From: Symsagittifera roscoffensis
Lineage: Eukaryota; Xenacoelomorpha; Acoela; Convolutidae
Assembly (NCBI RefSeq): GCF_963678635.1
Contig: NC_087065.1
Span: forward strand, 12,934,743-12,998,742
Length of the DNA stretch: 64,000 bases
Direction: 5' to 3'
The notes below the pieces were generated by a model, which was not told the DNA's origin, did not search any database, and was given only the letters and a program-made list of their open reading frames with translations. Positions within the stretch are counted from its first letter, which is position 1, and every line of letters begins with the position of its first letter. A program made the translations under genes and the position numbers. Positions 34,150-45,219 of the stretch are shown here, piece after piece.

Positions 34150-34375
34150 AAATTATATCTGAATAGGCGCGGATTTTCCAAAACATTTTCCAAGAAGTGC
34201 CTAAAAACGCTAATTTTGACTTGTTTTTTCAAAACTTTCTATGCGGTGCAGAAATTTTGGCAAAATAGGATCTTCTTATTGCTTTTGGAGAGCTCGGAAA
34301 ATCACCTAAAGTTCGACCCAAAAAAAGATTTTTTGAAAATCCGGCCCCTCGTGAAAACCCTAGATCCGCCCAACT
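34150..34375 (+). repeat. Dispersed repeat family R1, copy 2
   Basis: It matches the copies at 19,655 and 39,206: tgcctaaaaacgct, ggagagctcggaaaatcac, attttttgaaaatccggcccctcg, and the terminal ccctagatccgcc at 34,360-34,372. It lies within intron 1 of the claudin-like gene. Confidence 0.7.
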
Positions 34376-34971
34376 AAATCATACTGTACAAAATTCCTGC
34401 CCTGTTTCAGTATAAAGTTCTTGCCCCGTTTCAAAGGTCGCAGCAAACACCCTTTTCCGGCTTTTTCTACAGGGAAGCATATTTTGTGATTTTTATTTGT
34501 GGTACCTAGTTTATCGTGAAAAAAAAACAAATCCCAATTCTAAACTTCTTTCCTCATGGACGCGGGAAAATTTACTGTAATTTATTTTTAGGATACTTTA
34601 GAAAGCAGAAAATTTGTTGGCAAAGTTTGTCCCGGTTGATAGTCAAGCTGATGATCGGAATATACTTAGTTTGCATGTGAAAAATTGAGTAAGAATGTAA
34701 TTCAGCAAGAAACAAGGCTTTCATTCCTCCTAAATAGAAATAAGAGATAGCATTTAATAGATTCTATTTAGGTTTCCAGATTATGAAAAACGAAACAAGA
34801 TACGTCGAAGCCGGTTTGAATGTTTTATAGAAGATTTCATTCAATACGGTGCCTTTTCAGCTAATTGATATTATAGACCAAAACCTTGTTCTATTAAATA
34901 TTTAGATCCCCGAACCCTCTCAAGTATTTGTAGCCTTCACCCAAGTCAAACCTTAGTCCGCTTCTACTTAC

Positions 34972-35158
34972 CCAAATATTGACAACCAGGCGAGGGCTGG
35001 CGACATAGCACCCATACTCCCCCATAGACGGAAGTTGCGGCCGACTCTTGTTCCCACTCATTCCAACTCTGGTTCCCATGACCAAAAATAATACACGAAA
35101 ATATGACACTCTGAATAAACAACCAAAATAAGAGTTTCGCCTTTGTATCTGCGGCCAT
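34972..35158 (-). CDS. Claudin-like tetraspan gene, exon 1 (TM1 and signature loop)
   Basis: This is the start of a four-exon gene encoding about 261 aa. The ATG at 35,158-35,156 (MAADTKAK) is the first in frame. TM1 is LLFWLFIQSVIFSCIIFG. Then comes the first extracellular loop with W32/W35 and GGVWVLC-x6-C (W49, C52, C59), the W-GLW-C-C signature of the claudin/PMP22/EMP superfamily. Such proteins form or regulate cell-cell junctions, or act as auxiliary channel subunits, in the plasma membrane. I cannot say which. The donor gtaagt at 34,971 is perfect. Intron 1 is 4.1 kb and full of repeats; introns 2 and 3 are about 0.7 and 0.55 kb. An out-of-frame ATG lies 14 bp upstream. Confidence 0.85.
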
Positions 35159-35179
35159 ACTGTGCCACACATGAAGTGA

Positions 35180-36670
35180 AAATTGAATTCAATATTTGAT
35201 TACTTCATTAGCTTTCAGAAATGACACAAATGACTTTTCTCAGCTCAAAATCAATTGATACATTAGCCAAACGTGCGTAAGAAAACGCTATTCAGAGCAA
35301 ATGCAACTGAAAGCTTTCGAGTTTAGTTAGCACTGAAACTTGTTTGAAAATAAATTTAAAATTTTGATATTTGAAAACCAAAAAGAAAGTAACCGAAAAG
35401 AAGACTTTGAAAACCGAAATTGAAAACGGAAAAGAAAGTATAAATTCAATTTCAATTTTCAACAACTAAAACCATAAAAAAGTACAGCATTTTTGAAGTG
35501 ACAAGAAAATCACATGTGATGGAGTTCGCTGAGGTGACGAGATCCAACGAGGTCAAAATCAAAACGAAGCAGGGTTGACATAAAAACATTTTTTTGGAGT
35601 TAGAATTGATGGAACTTCGCTAGATTAAAATTTTTACAACTTTAAAAACATAGATCCATTATTAGATTTTTTTAACCAGAAATGATTTTTTTAAATCCCA
35701 GCTCTCAATTGAATTTGATTGCTCAAATTCTCAAAAGACCAAACTGCTCAAATTATTGTAGATTTAGAGATATAATTTTTTTGTAGTTAAATAAAAATTA
35801 CTTTTAAAGAAGACTAAAATTTAAAAATTGATTTTTCAAAGTTGATTTTCCTAACCCTTTAGTTGGGGCTCTCAGAGTACTCTAAGGGATTGCAAATCTA
35901 GACTCCAAACATAACAACTCAAATTTTGATAGTTTCCGAGATATGACGTTTTCTTATGTTTTTTTTTTAAAGTTAGAAAAATCAAGTTTGAAGACTCTCA
36001 AAATTTGAAGTTCCCATTGTTGTAGTTGGGTAGTGTAAGGGTACTCTCAAGAGATGCCCGTGTTGCGTCTAAATGTGACTGCTGAACTGCTTTTAGTTTC
36101 CGAAATGTGAAGCTTCCTAATTCATTTTAAAATTGTTCTAAGAACTTAGATATATAAACATACAAAAACTTATGGTTTTTCAAAGATTGAATTAAAAAAT
36201 TTTGAATAAAAAAATTTTGAAACACCAACCCTATAATTCCGTGCTGTCAGCGTACACTCAGTGCCTGCAATTTTTATTTCCAATATATGCAGTTTTTCTT
36301 ATTTGTTAAAAATTCGAAGCACCGGAGGTGCGCTTAACGCTAGTAGTAAGTTAATTGCTGGCCTTGATATACAGATGATCTCAATGGAAACCAGTAAAAT
36401 TTATATCAGTACGGATTTGTCTGAATTGCCGCTTGAAATACGACTGTTCAAAATAGCGGATCTTTTATGTTATTTCCGCTTAATGATAACCCCCACCCAG
36501 AGTAAAGAATTAAATTAACGGTTAACCATATGAGAGTTTTGTACCTAGTAACGAACCTCACTAATCCCACCATTTGCAAAAGCGGAAAGAAGTTAGAGAG
36601 ATCCAAAATGTTTCTCATATCTTGAGCATTCCTACTTCAGAAAAGTACTGGGTGACTTAGCAAGTCACGT
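35180..36670. other. Upstream intergenic region of the claudin-like gene
   Basis: This would contain the promoter of the minus-strand claudin-like gene, but I see no certain TATA box or initiator. A pair of loosely similar segments (around 35,830-35,950 and 35,985-36,130, both with ttgg-gct/agtgt followed by gtactct-a-gag) suggests an old tandem duplication of about 150 bp. A plus-strand ORF at 36,261-36,518 is not convincing. Confidence 0.4.
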
Positions 36671-36826
36671 GATAATTTCCATGGGTTTCGATTCAGATTC
36701 CGACAAACTTGACTTTTGAGAGAAAAAAATCGATTTTCAATTGGCATTTTTGCCACAAAAAAAAACATCATCACCAACGAGCTACAATTATTTATTTAAT
36801 CATATGAGATATGAATATGTAAATAT

Positions 36827-37611
36827 ATGGTAGACTCGAACACAATATATTGGCTGGATGAGAAGTGCGATCATCTAACCATCTTGTTCTGCAAATCAAC
36901 CCATATAATCTTCATAAAATTAAAACATGTTCTGGTCAAAGCTCGGAAGGGGTACACTTCTTCTATTCCAGAAAAGTTTAACCCTAAGATTGGTGAAGAT
37001 TTAACTCTCTGATGTCTCTCCCCACTTCCAGGACATCTGTGTGAAACTTAGTCCAATCATAGCGAAGCAATCAAAGAGGCGGTTAATCGCTCTCGCCAAC
37101 AATCCACACAAGCAGATCAAATATTTTTTCATTAGCGATATGTTGAAAAGAATTGACATGATTGTAATTACTTAATACCAGAGAGATCTGTTGTGTGTTG
37201 AGTTATATGTTGGCAACTTTTGTTTGCTACGGACAAACTATATAGTTTGGTTGAATTGCCCAAGTAATTGACGGTGAAATCTCCTAAGATTTTCAAACTT
37301 CTGGCTTCCAAAGCTATATAACTTTGGAAGCCAGAAGCGTGACTATCCACAGAGATTTCACTGTCAATAGTTTGAGTAAACCACAAGCTAAACTTTTCAG
37401 CGATTCGATCAAACCATATAAGTTGTCCGTAGCAAACAAAAGGTCGCCAAAACCTAAGTCTATACAAAACAGAACCCTCTTGTATAACTTTTTAACAACC
37501 AAATCTTTGTGCAATGACACTCTTTTAGCTGGAGCATCATTCAACACGAATCATCTAATGGCAAGGTTTATTAGTAAAATTGAAAGAACCGAGAAAACAG
37601 TTTCATTTTGA
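36827..37611 (+). CDS. Candidate multi-exon gene inside the TIR element (unrecognised)
   Basis: Three plus-strand segments look coding. 36,827-37,012 starts at ATG (MVDSNTIYWLDEKCDHL). About 37,033-37,172 is preceded by a good acceptor, cccacttccag, and reads DICVKLSPIIAKQSKRRLI. 37,288-37,611 contains SVTIHRDFTVNSLSK and ends KIERTEKTVSF with TGA. AATAAA follows at 37,627-37,632. I could not find donor sites that join all three in one frame, so the exon structure is unresolved and some segments may be chance. Part of the third segment is the arm of a hairpin. No family is recognised. Confidence 0.3.
37206..37450. repeat. Hairpin (imperfect inverted repeat) inside the TIR element
   Basis: The left arm ttttgtttgctacggacaaac is matched by the reverse of gttgtccgtagcaaacaaaag. 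The arms continue inwards through tatagtttggttgaat / gattcgatcaaaccatata and ggtgaaatctcctaaga / tctatccacagagatttcac-like words to a centre at gcttccaaagctatataac with tttggaagc. The centre is at about 37,316. Confidence 0.85.
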
Positions 37612-37689
37612 ATTTCAAAATTCAACAATAAAAGAAACAAAAGTCAACTTCGTGAGAATCTGAATCGAAACCCATGGTGTCTTATCTAC

Positions 37690-38150
37690 CAAAAACAATA
37701 ACATTTGAAAAATTTTACTTAAGTTTGAAAAATTTTCTACAGAGGTTTCTAATACTCATTTTTGGTTTCGCATTTTTGAAAAGAAGTTAGTCCGTAATAT
37801 ACAACCCTACAATTATTCATAAAAGTTATGATAATAAGGATTATGATTATGACAATAAACGAATAATTGGGATTGGAAAAATAAATTTCACTGAGAATTT
37901 ATCAGACTTCAGTTTAAGTGAGTTGGGTGATTCGCGAAATATTCAAACGTGAGAGCTGAGCAAGATCTACAATTGTTTTTTTTTTTTCAAAAAACGAATA
38001 ATAAGCAATGAAGGAAAAAACAGTTTTTGAATTTTTTTTTGCAAGTGTACAAACTTTTTTCGGAAAATCTTCAATGTCAGATAAGCGCTAAACTAAACTT
38101 CCACAATTTTTTTTTTCAAAAAAGTTAGGCTTTATGAGCTCTAAAGGCAT
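37690..38150. other. A/T-rich intergenic DNA
   Basis: Nothing recognised. Several poly-T runs of 8-11 bases. Confidence 0.5.
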
Positions 38151-38155
38151 AGAAA

Positions 38156-38305
38156 ATGAGTTTTGTTACAACAAACGCTACTCGATTGCGTTACTCGCAC
38201 GATGATAGACCGAAAATCAAAAATCTCGAAGCACTTTTCTCTACACTGGATACGTTTTTGGATAATTTCAAAATGTCGTTAGAATCGAGATTGAAAGAGT
38301 TTTAA
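38156..38305 (+). CDS. Small ORF, 49 codons, hypothetical
   Basis: ATG 38,156-38,158 to TAA 38,303-38,305. The peptide starts MSFVTTNATRLRYSHDD and continues with a likely amphipathic helix (KNLEALFSTLDTFLDNFK) ending in LKEF. Its composition is much more protein-like than the surrounding A/T-rich DNA. A T-rich tract lies about 40-50 bp upstream. No promoter or poly(A) signal is close. Chance cannot be excluded at this length. Confidence 0.3.
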   Translation: MSFVTTNATRLRYSHDDRPKIKNLEALFSTLDTFLDNFKMSLESRLKEF

Positions 38306-38309
38306 TGTG

Positions 38310-39200
38310 ACATATCACTCAAAACCCAGCCCGATAAAAATTTATGGTACTTAATTTTACAAGGAAAGCAAGAAAAATAGTTAGCTAAAATTAGTCAGAA
38401 TACAAATTTTCTTCCTCTTTCTCAATTGGTCATAACAATTATTAGTTTCGCGCCTAATCTATTTTTCGCTTTTATATCATACAAATAAAAAATAAAACTA
38501 GAATAGGAATCAGTTTCGCCTTTTACACGAGATGGTGATCAGATCACCTTCTCAGAGAAAAAACGTGCATGTGATATTTTTTCAGACGTTTCTCTATTTC
38601 AACCGACCATTTTTATTTTAAAAAAACAATGTCCGAAAAAATGATTTTCTGCTTAAGTATTGAAGCAATTTTTGTCTAAATTCAGTTTTCGTAATAATAT
38701 CTGGTTCGAAAATTACGACAAATGAGATTTAAAACGGAGGCTGCAATTTTGTTCGAAGGCATAGTGCTGGCGGATAATTAGGCCGGCTTTGATGTTATCA
38801 CAAACTGCAATGATGCAAACTAACATCATCTTGTGTTTCTTGCAATTATTTTCCTTGCAAGTATGATCAAATTTTGCATTTTTTAAACTTTTTTAGATAT
38901 AAATTTTATATCTTTTTCCTGTTAGATATTGCCTTGCCAAAATTGTAAGACTTTCAAGAACGTTAGAAATATGACCTTGGCCTGTGCTTTTAATTGTCCA
39001 CAATATTTTGCTGGATGTACTTCCGGATGAAGTTTCGATCAATATTGTGATTTCTTAACATTCAATTTCTTCCAGCTTTCAGATTATCAAAAGTTATCTC
39101 ATTTAAGAGCTTATTTGGTCACCAATGGATTTAGGGAAGCGGATCTCCCTTTGTGTTTTGAGATTCCCTTTTTCGGCTGACTGAACCTAAAAAATTTATC
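38310..39200. other. A/T-rich intergenic DNA, nothing recognised
   Basis: No coding segment, RNA gene or organised repeat that I can support. Confidence 0.5.
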
Positions 39201-39205
39201 TAAAG

Positions 39206-39470
39206 GCGCCTTTGGCCCGCAATATACTCATTTTGAAGGGGAAAGCGGGCCAAAAAAGTGCGATTTTTTTTGTCAAACTTTTCGAAAAAGTGATGCCTAA
39301 AAACCTCTGCGTTGCAGAAAATTTGGTCAAAATGGGGTCTTTTTTTCAGTGATTTGGGAGACCTCAGAAAATCAGTTTGGTCGACCCAAAGAAAAGGTCG
39401 ACAAAATCTTCGATATTTTTTTTTTGAAAATCCTCCATCTCGAGAAAATCCTAGATCCGCCTTTGCAATA
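39206..39470 (+). repeat. Dispersed repeat family R1, copy 3
   Basis: It carries atgcctaaaaacctc, tgatttgggagacctcagaaa, a T-run followed by gaaaatcctccatctcgaga, and the terminal aatcctagatccgcc at 39,449-39,463, matching copies 1 and 2. The internal gcccgc...gcgggcc near 39,213-39,253 is a short inverted repeat. Confidence 0.7.
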
Positions 39471-39479
39471 AGTACTAGT

Positions 39480-40500
39480 TCAATTCCAAACTCCCTGGAT
39501 AAAAGCATATATATATTTTACTAATGTTCAAGCGGGCCAGATACCCTTTATTGTCAGTATATAAACAAAATTTGATAATTTGTGCGACAGCTCGATGTAT
39601 CGATGTAATCCATTAACAATAATAACAGCGCTGCATTCTTTGAAATTTGATAAGGCACATACGTAATATAGTTTGGCTGGAACTATCCTATTAAATGCTT
39701 TAAATCATACCTATTAGATGCTGATCATCGTTCAATTAGGCAATTCAACAAGTGAAAATTTATATAGTTCTTCCAAACTATGACAGTAAGTAGTAAATGA
39801 ATGATGATGCTTGATGCTTGTCAAACGTTTTGACCGTTCGTTACATTTGCCCAGCTTTGCATAGATGGAGTAGATGAAAATACAAGCGTATGACATGGCG
39901 ATATTAGATGTTTGCTTTTTGGCAAAGAAACAAGTCTTCATGACAACCCATTGTATCAAAATCTTAGAGCTTCAATAGACCCAGACTTCGTAAACAATCA
40001 AGTAGTGAAAAAACCAATCGACCTTAAGTTGTTTCAGAATATGCCAGATTGAAATAACGACCAAAACCGCTGGCAATATTGTTTATTTAGGAGAGTAAAA
40101 TTATACAGACAGGTAAACAATAAACCGCATGTACAAATCAAACGCACCAAGGATCATGCAAAAAGCTATGCAGCTTATCGAGGCATGACCCTGAAAAAAC
40201 CTATGTCAGAAGTTGCGAGATAATATCCGACTTGATGATTCAAAAAAGTAAATCTATAAGATCTCCATTATCTTAAAGAACCAATGATATTAAGTTTTCG
40301 AAATACCCATTTAGTTGATGCTCATTTAATTGGTTTAGATTATCTGGTATCAGCTCGTTTGATTTCAAAAAATTATAACATTAAGGAGACACATTTTTCC
40401 ATGAACGCTGCATTATTTGTGTTCTAGGATGCATCATTTGTGTTCTAGTTTTCATGCTTGGTAAAGTTTTTGCCACAGAGGCCCGAGTAACCCGACGATT
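39480..40500. other. Intergenic DNA between repeat R1 and the non-LTR element
   Basis: A/T-rich with no supported feature. A direct repeat of catttgtgttctag occurs near 40,416 and 40,435. The 3' untranslated end of the minus-strand non-LTR element should lie in the upper part of this interval, but no clear tail is visible. Confidence 0.4.
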
Positions 40501-40502
40501 AT

Positions 40503-40730
40503 TTACGACGTTTCTTGGGAATTTTTACGACGAAGTTGATTAAAAGTTTTTTTGAATGTTTGTCTGTCATATAAGTCGAAAACGGTTTCAATCTCAAACG
40601 AATATAGAAAATATGAGGCTTGATTAAATTTTCTCTTGAAACAAATAGTTTTAAAAATGCATTTTTGCATCACAAATATTTTTTCTAATAGGCTTTTTGA
40701 TGTTGCACCAAATGCAATTAAACCATACAA
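40503..40730 (-). pseudogene. C-terminal part of the non-LTR element ORF2
   Basis: The minus-strand ORF begins YGLIAFGATSKSLLEKIF and continues with MQKCIFKTICFKRK, the usual YG-W-x-LQK-like tail after the RT domain of Jockey/CR1-type elements. It ends at 40,503. Confidence 0.75.
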
Positions 40731-40884
40731 AATGATTGGATTTGCATAGCAGTTATAAAATTTAACCAGCCCATTTTTCGAGAAATTGTTTCTACTTTTG
40801 AATAGTAACCGTTAAATTTAGCTAATTTACTACAAACATTATTGAAATGAGTCTCAAATTTGAGTATGTTGTCCATTTGAATTC

Positions 40885-41760
40885 CTAAATATCTAAAATC
40901 AAAACCTCGGCGAGTACATTATTACCAAAAGAAAATTTATATTTGAAGTTAACCCGTCCAAACTTCAGTATTTTGCACTTCTTTTGATTTATGAGCAGTT
41001 TGTTATTTTTGCACCAATTACAGATTTCATTTAATTTTGTCCGGAATTTCGTTTTGGAAGCAAATTTTTGAGCATCAAATACCAATGTATCATCTGCAAA
41101 TAAGGTTAGTGTAAAGATGCTGGCCGATGACATATCATTTATGTATAAAAGGAACAAAAATGGCCCCCGAAACTGAACCTTGAGGAATACCTTTGTACAT
41201 TCTCGAGACCGATTGATTCAAATAAACATATTGATTTCTCCCTGTAAGATAGTTTGCCATTAATTTGTGAATTTTTCCTCTGAAACCGTATTGATAAAGT
41301 TTGTCGAGCAAACTTTTCCGATCAGATGTATCAAATGCTTTTTTCAAATCAATAAAGAGGGAGTAACCAAATTTTTTATTATCAATTGATTCGCAAAAAA
41401 AGTCATTAATGGACGAAATGGCATGAGTACAGGAATGATTACTTCAAAAACCAAACTGATGCTTATCAATCAAACTGTTTTTAGCGGCGGCAAAATTGGA
41501 TATGCGCTTGAAAATTAGTTTTTAAAAAGTATACTAATACAAGACAACAAATTAATTGGACGGTAGTTATTGGGTTCAGTTTTGTCGACATATTTATGCA
41601 ATGGTAAAATTTTTGCACTTTTGAGAAAATTAGTAAAACACTCTTTTTTGAAACAGATATTGAAAAAATGTGCTAAATGGTCAGCCAGCACCGTAGCAGA
41701 AAATTTTATCATTTTATTACATATCCCAACATGACCAATGGACTTTTTTTTATTTTTCAA
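40885..41760 (-). pseudogene. Reverse transcriptase domain, non-LTR (Jockey/CR1-like) element
   Basis: Minus-strand motifs in order: LKSAKILPLHKYVDKTEPNN with YRPINLLSC (41,760-41,515); KAFDTSDRKSLLDKLYQYG (41,347-); GIPQGSVSGAIF; and, after a frame change, FLLYINDM and LTLFADDTLVF with the catalytic ADD box. Then NKLLINQKKCKILKFG. Stops and at least two frameshifts inactivate it. The region at 41,360-41,510 is closed. Confidence 0.9.
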
Positions 41761-41769
41761 GTTTTTAAT

Positions 41770-42390
41770 TTGCTTTAGAATCTCATATCGATTGGTATCA
41801 TTTATAACGAACGTGTTTTTATTAACTGGAAATTATGATCTATACATGTTTTGTTTGAAGTTTTCTGTTAGTTTTGCTCCAATAGTAGCAAAGCGTTCAT
41901 TGAAAACACTAACATCGACGCAGCATTATTCACATTTTTTTTACAACAGAAATGATTAAAAGCATCAAAAATCCCAGACCAGTTCTTCTACCTCGTTATC
42001 ATATTATCATAGTACAGGCGTTTACTCTGCCTTATAGCCATAATTACATTGTTCCTACATGAGGTGACATTTTTTCTGTTTTCAATGGATGGTGTCTGAA
42101 CCCATTTTTTGTATAACACATTTTAGTTATTCATCCTTCTCCTAAGTTCCAGATTAATCCATGGGTCATTGCTTTTGTTCCTTTTTCGGATTTTTTGGGC
42201 AATACTTTGAAAATTCAAGAATCAAGATTTGGGTCATTTCAATGATGTAAAGGTTAGGATCATCATCATCAATTTTGTTCAATCGATTATTTACAAAAAC
42301 TAAAATTTTAAACAATAAACATCATTCAGTAGTAAATCATAGCTGAAATTCGATTGATAAGAATCCACGTTTTGCTTTTTTGAAAAAAAA
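41770..42390 (-). pseudogene. Region between endonuclease and RT, non-LTR element
   Basis: It is strongly eroded, with only short open islands. It is assigned to ORF2 by position between recognisable domains on the same strand. Confidence 0.45.
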
Positions 42391-43057
42391 TTAGGTCACA
42401 AATAAGTTTGTAATGGTCCTTAATATTACAATTTTTTCCTCCGCCGCAATTTTATGATCAATGCATGTACTTGATATATTAGTTACTCTAGTTGGCTCGA
42501 TGTTTTGAATTTCTAAATCAAAAGAAAGCAGAAGTTTTTTATAGTCAATAAATTTGCGCTGGCTACCTATAATATCGACATTTAAATCACCTATTAGCAA
42601 AATTTCACCGTTTAATGCTTTCATTTCAACAAAAAATCTTCAAATAATTTCAAAAAAGGTCTAGTTTGAGATTTGGTGGACAATATATTATGCAAACATT
42701 TAGTGGAGGGTGAACGACAAAACACATTTTGATAACGATGTACTCCAAACAGACTGGTTATTGAAAATAACTATTGTTAAGGCCAGTTTTAATGAAAGCT
42801 GCAACGCCCCGACCATTAGCGTTTACGCGGTTTGCACAAACAATGTTGTCATAACCTTCTAAGTTATACATGCCAATAGAATCATTGTCCGTGATCCATG
42901 TTTCATTCAGCCCGACTAATGCAGGCTTGTTATCAAAGGATTCAATTAAAACTGATAATTGGTCATGATTGGTTCTTATGGATTGAACATTTAGGAAAAA
43001 TATAAGTTTTGTCAGGTCAGTCATATCTCGCAAAAGGTTTTTTCTAAAATAAAACAA
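42391..43057 (-). pseudogene. AP-type endonuclease domain, non-LTR element
   Basis: The minus strand reads LIFFLNVQSIRTNHDQL (an N-x-S-like block I), PALVGLNETWITDND (the conserved ETW block), then VNANGRGVAAFIK. After a break comes EILLIGDLNVDI (the GDxN block) and SSTCIDH (the final S-x-x-DH block). These are the landmarks of the exonuclease-endonuclease-phosphatase fold used to nick target DNA. It is broken by frameshifts near 42,640-42,750. Confidence 0.85.
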
Positions 43058-43269
43058 AGAGATTTACGGCAAAAAACTGTTAATAGAGTTGAAATGTTTT
43101 TGCCACTAATCAAAAAAATTTTCATCAGTATTATTTCCGTTGTTGACGAATTTGGACTGCGGAGAATCTCTTTCAAGTGAATCCACAATTGCACCAATTT
43201 GACGGGATCCGATAGCCTACTGTACAATTCATCAATCACTTGATTTCTTTCCACATTATTCGGTGTTAT

Positions 43270-43614
43270 TTAATGGTCACGTTTCCTCACTGAAACAATA
43301 GGAGGGCGAGAAAAGTTTTTTTGATTATTTTGTACCACTCGAGGATTTTGATTTCTAACATTTTTTGCCTGTCTTGCCATCATTGGATTCTTATTTTTGA
43401 AAATTTGATCAGCATCCTTCATATCAACTAAGATGTGCCTTTGAAATCCACCATCTGCTTTCGAAACGAAAACTTGAGGAGCACAATTATATGTAACTGT
43501 GTACATCCCCAAGCCCCGAGAATAATCAAGAAGCTCTGAATCGCGTTGAGTAAGTTTCTCTGTTATATACACTGGTTGCTTATTTACAGGGTGCAAAAAA
43601 TCTTTCAATAACAT
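43270..43614 (-). pseudogene. C-terminal part of non-LTR element ORF1
   Basis: This 114-codon minus-strand ORF contains KQPVYITEKLTQRDSELLD and QVFVSKADGGFQRHILVD, followed by a basic, Asn-rich tail. The pattern (VYI-E-LT, then VWV-like strand, then VF-RK-D) is the usual C-terminus of ORF1 in CR1/Jockey-type elements, which binds element RNA. Its N-terminal part is missing or decayed above 43,620. Confidence 0.65.
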
Positions 43615-43624
43615 TTTTCTGCCA

Positions 43625-44340
43625 TAAATCTGTTTTTTATATCAAAGTAGACATATTTCAATAAGATAAATTGAAGAAAAGTTTCAATTCCGATGATCTC
43701 CATCTTGTTGCCGAGCGATCGCTGAGAGACAGAAAGTTAACCATTTTATCGCTCATTTCCTTTTTGTTTTCTACATAATTGAGGCATTACCGCACTGGCT
43801 TTTTTTTTCTTGAATTGTAATTCAGCACCTATTTAGAAATCATTTTCCTGTGATGACGCAGTAGTGCTTGAGTGTCGATTCCAGCAAAATGAATTAAAAT
43901 TTGTTTTATTCACGAATAACTAACCTTCCATGGATGACACGAGCCCGGTTTTTATGTGTTATTATATATTTATATTTTATATATTATTATATATCATATT
44001 TAAGTTATAAGGATACCTTCTCATCAGGTTGTTAACACAAATTAAACAATAGTGGACGATATTTTAACAGTGGCCTACAAACTTTAACTTCCTCAGCAGT
44101 TGATGTCCCTGACCACATTTAGATTGGCTCCGAACATAGCGACGTTTGGAAGCCCTATATTCAGTGCTCCCGGCCTTGAGACAATGAATCTAAGGCCTAG
44201 TTCAACGATTGGCACAAATTAGGCATCCTTGAATTATTGGTAGAAAAAAATTAACCCAATTTTTTCGTCCGGCGTGCAATTAAACAAATTATCTGAAAAA
44301 TTATTTGCACATTATCACATTTGCACAGTAACACTCAATT
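43625..44340. other. Intergenic or 5' remnant of the non-LTR element
   Basis: Nothing coding is recognised. There is an A/T dinucleotide-rich stretch at about 43,960-44,000 (tatatattatatat-like). Confidence 0.4.
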
Positions 44341-44344
44341 TTGA

Positions 44345-44512
44345 GACGCAAAAAACTTGATTCCAGTCGAATACTTGAGTTTTTGACAATAACTTTTTGT
44401 CGAAAACTTGACAAAAACTTGATTCCAGTCAAAAACTTGACAAAAACTTGATTCCAGTCAAAAACTTGACTTTTTGAGACGCCAAAAGTTTGATTCCAGT
44501 CGAAACCAGTTT
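44345..44512 (+). repeat. Short tandem repeat on cttgattccagtc
   Basis: The unit cttgattccagtcgaaaact and its variants occur about four times (near 44,357, 44,407, 44,438 and 44,479), separated by tgacaaaaact or ttttgagacgc. It has no coding meaning. Confidence 0.8.
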
Positions 44513-44514
44513 TT

Positions 44515-45219
44515 TTGTGCAGCCTTAAGTTTTTTTGGATATTTTAGAACCTTCTCTGTCTGCTTGTCGGCTCAGTTCCCGCAGATAGGACAGTTTTGAA
44601 AGTTCAGCTTCGTTGTCGCAATGAAAACGTGTGTTGTAAATTTTTTACTGGTGCAAGTTTTTTTTCGTGATGTCTTTTCCCTTACTTATAATTACTTTTT
44701 TTTCGGTATCGCAAGCGGTGCGAAGCTCAGCTTAGCCTCAAAATCAACTCTGGTGTATCTCCACTAAAAACATATTATGGATTACTTACTAGCCCTGTTT
44801 TTAGGAAACATCTCGTTATGAAACAGGAGATCCAGTTATGAGCGCATTGATTTGATATGCAAACAGTTAGTTTGTATCGTTTGTATTAATTTGTATACTC
44901 CTATAAACTACTCAGACTAGAGGTGTTGCAATTTTAAAAGGAAAGGCCGAAAATCAGCACGCGCATTGAATTCAGGAGTCGGAAACTAAAACAAATTTTG
45001 AAGTTCAAGCATAGAAATGGCTTTAAAAAAATGATATCCTTAAGCTGTCACTTTTGAAAACAATCTTGAGGAAAAACAAATATTGGTGAGGGGGTAAAAA
45101 TTAAAAACTAAGAAGTATAAAAAATTACAGAAACTTTTCGAAGTCTAAGGAGAAAATATAGAAATAACGTATTTTCTTTTGTAAACGAAATTAAGTGATT
45201 TTAATTGGTCAAAAAAATT
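44515..45219. other. A/T-rich intergenic DNA, nothing recognised
   Basis: No coding or repeat structure that I can support. Confidence 0.5.

Larger units (their letters stand above)
36679..37677. mobile_element. 1.0-kb TIR-bounded element (candidate DNA transposon or MITE)
   Basis: The ends are inverted repeats of about 40 bp: 36,679-36,718 (ccatgggtttcgattcagat and so on) and 37,638-37,677, its reverse complement with a few changes (gaatctgaatcgaaaccc followed by atgg). Inside are exon-like open frames on the plus strand and a separate hairpin at 37,206-37,450. Target-site duplications are not clear. No transposase motif is recognised. Confidence 0.6.

Noticed and set aside
37168-37467. Minus-strand ORF of 99 codons
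   Set aside because: It reads through a hairpin, so it mirrors the plus-strand open frame on the other arm rather than being an independent gene.
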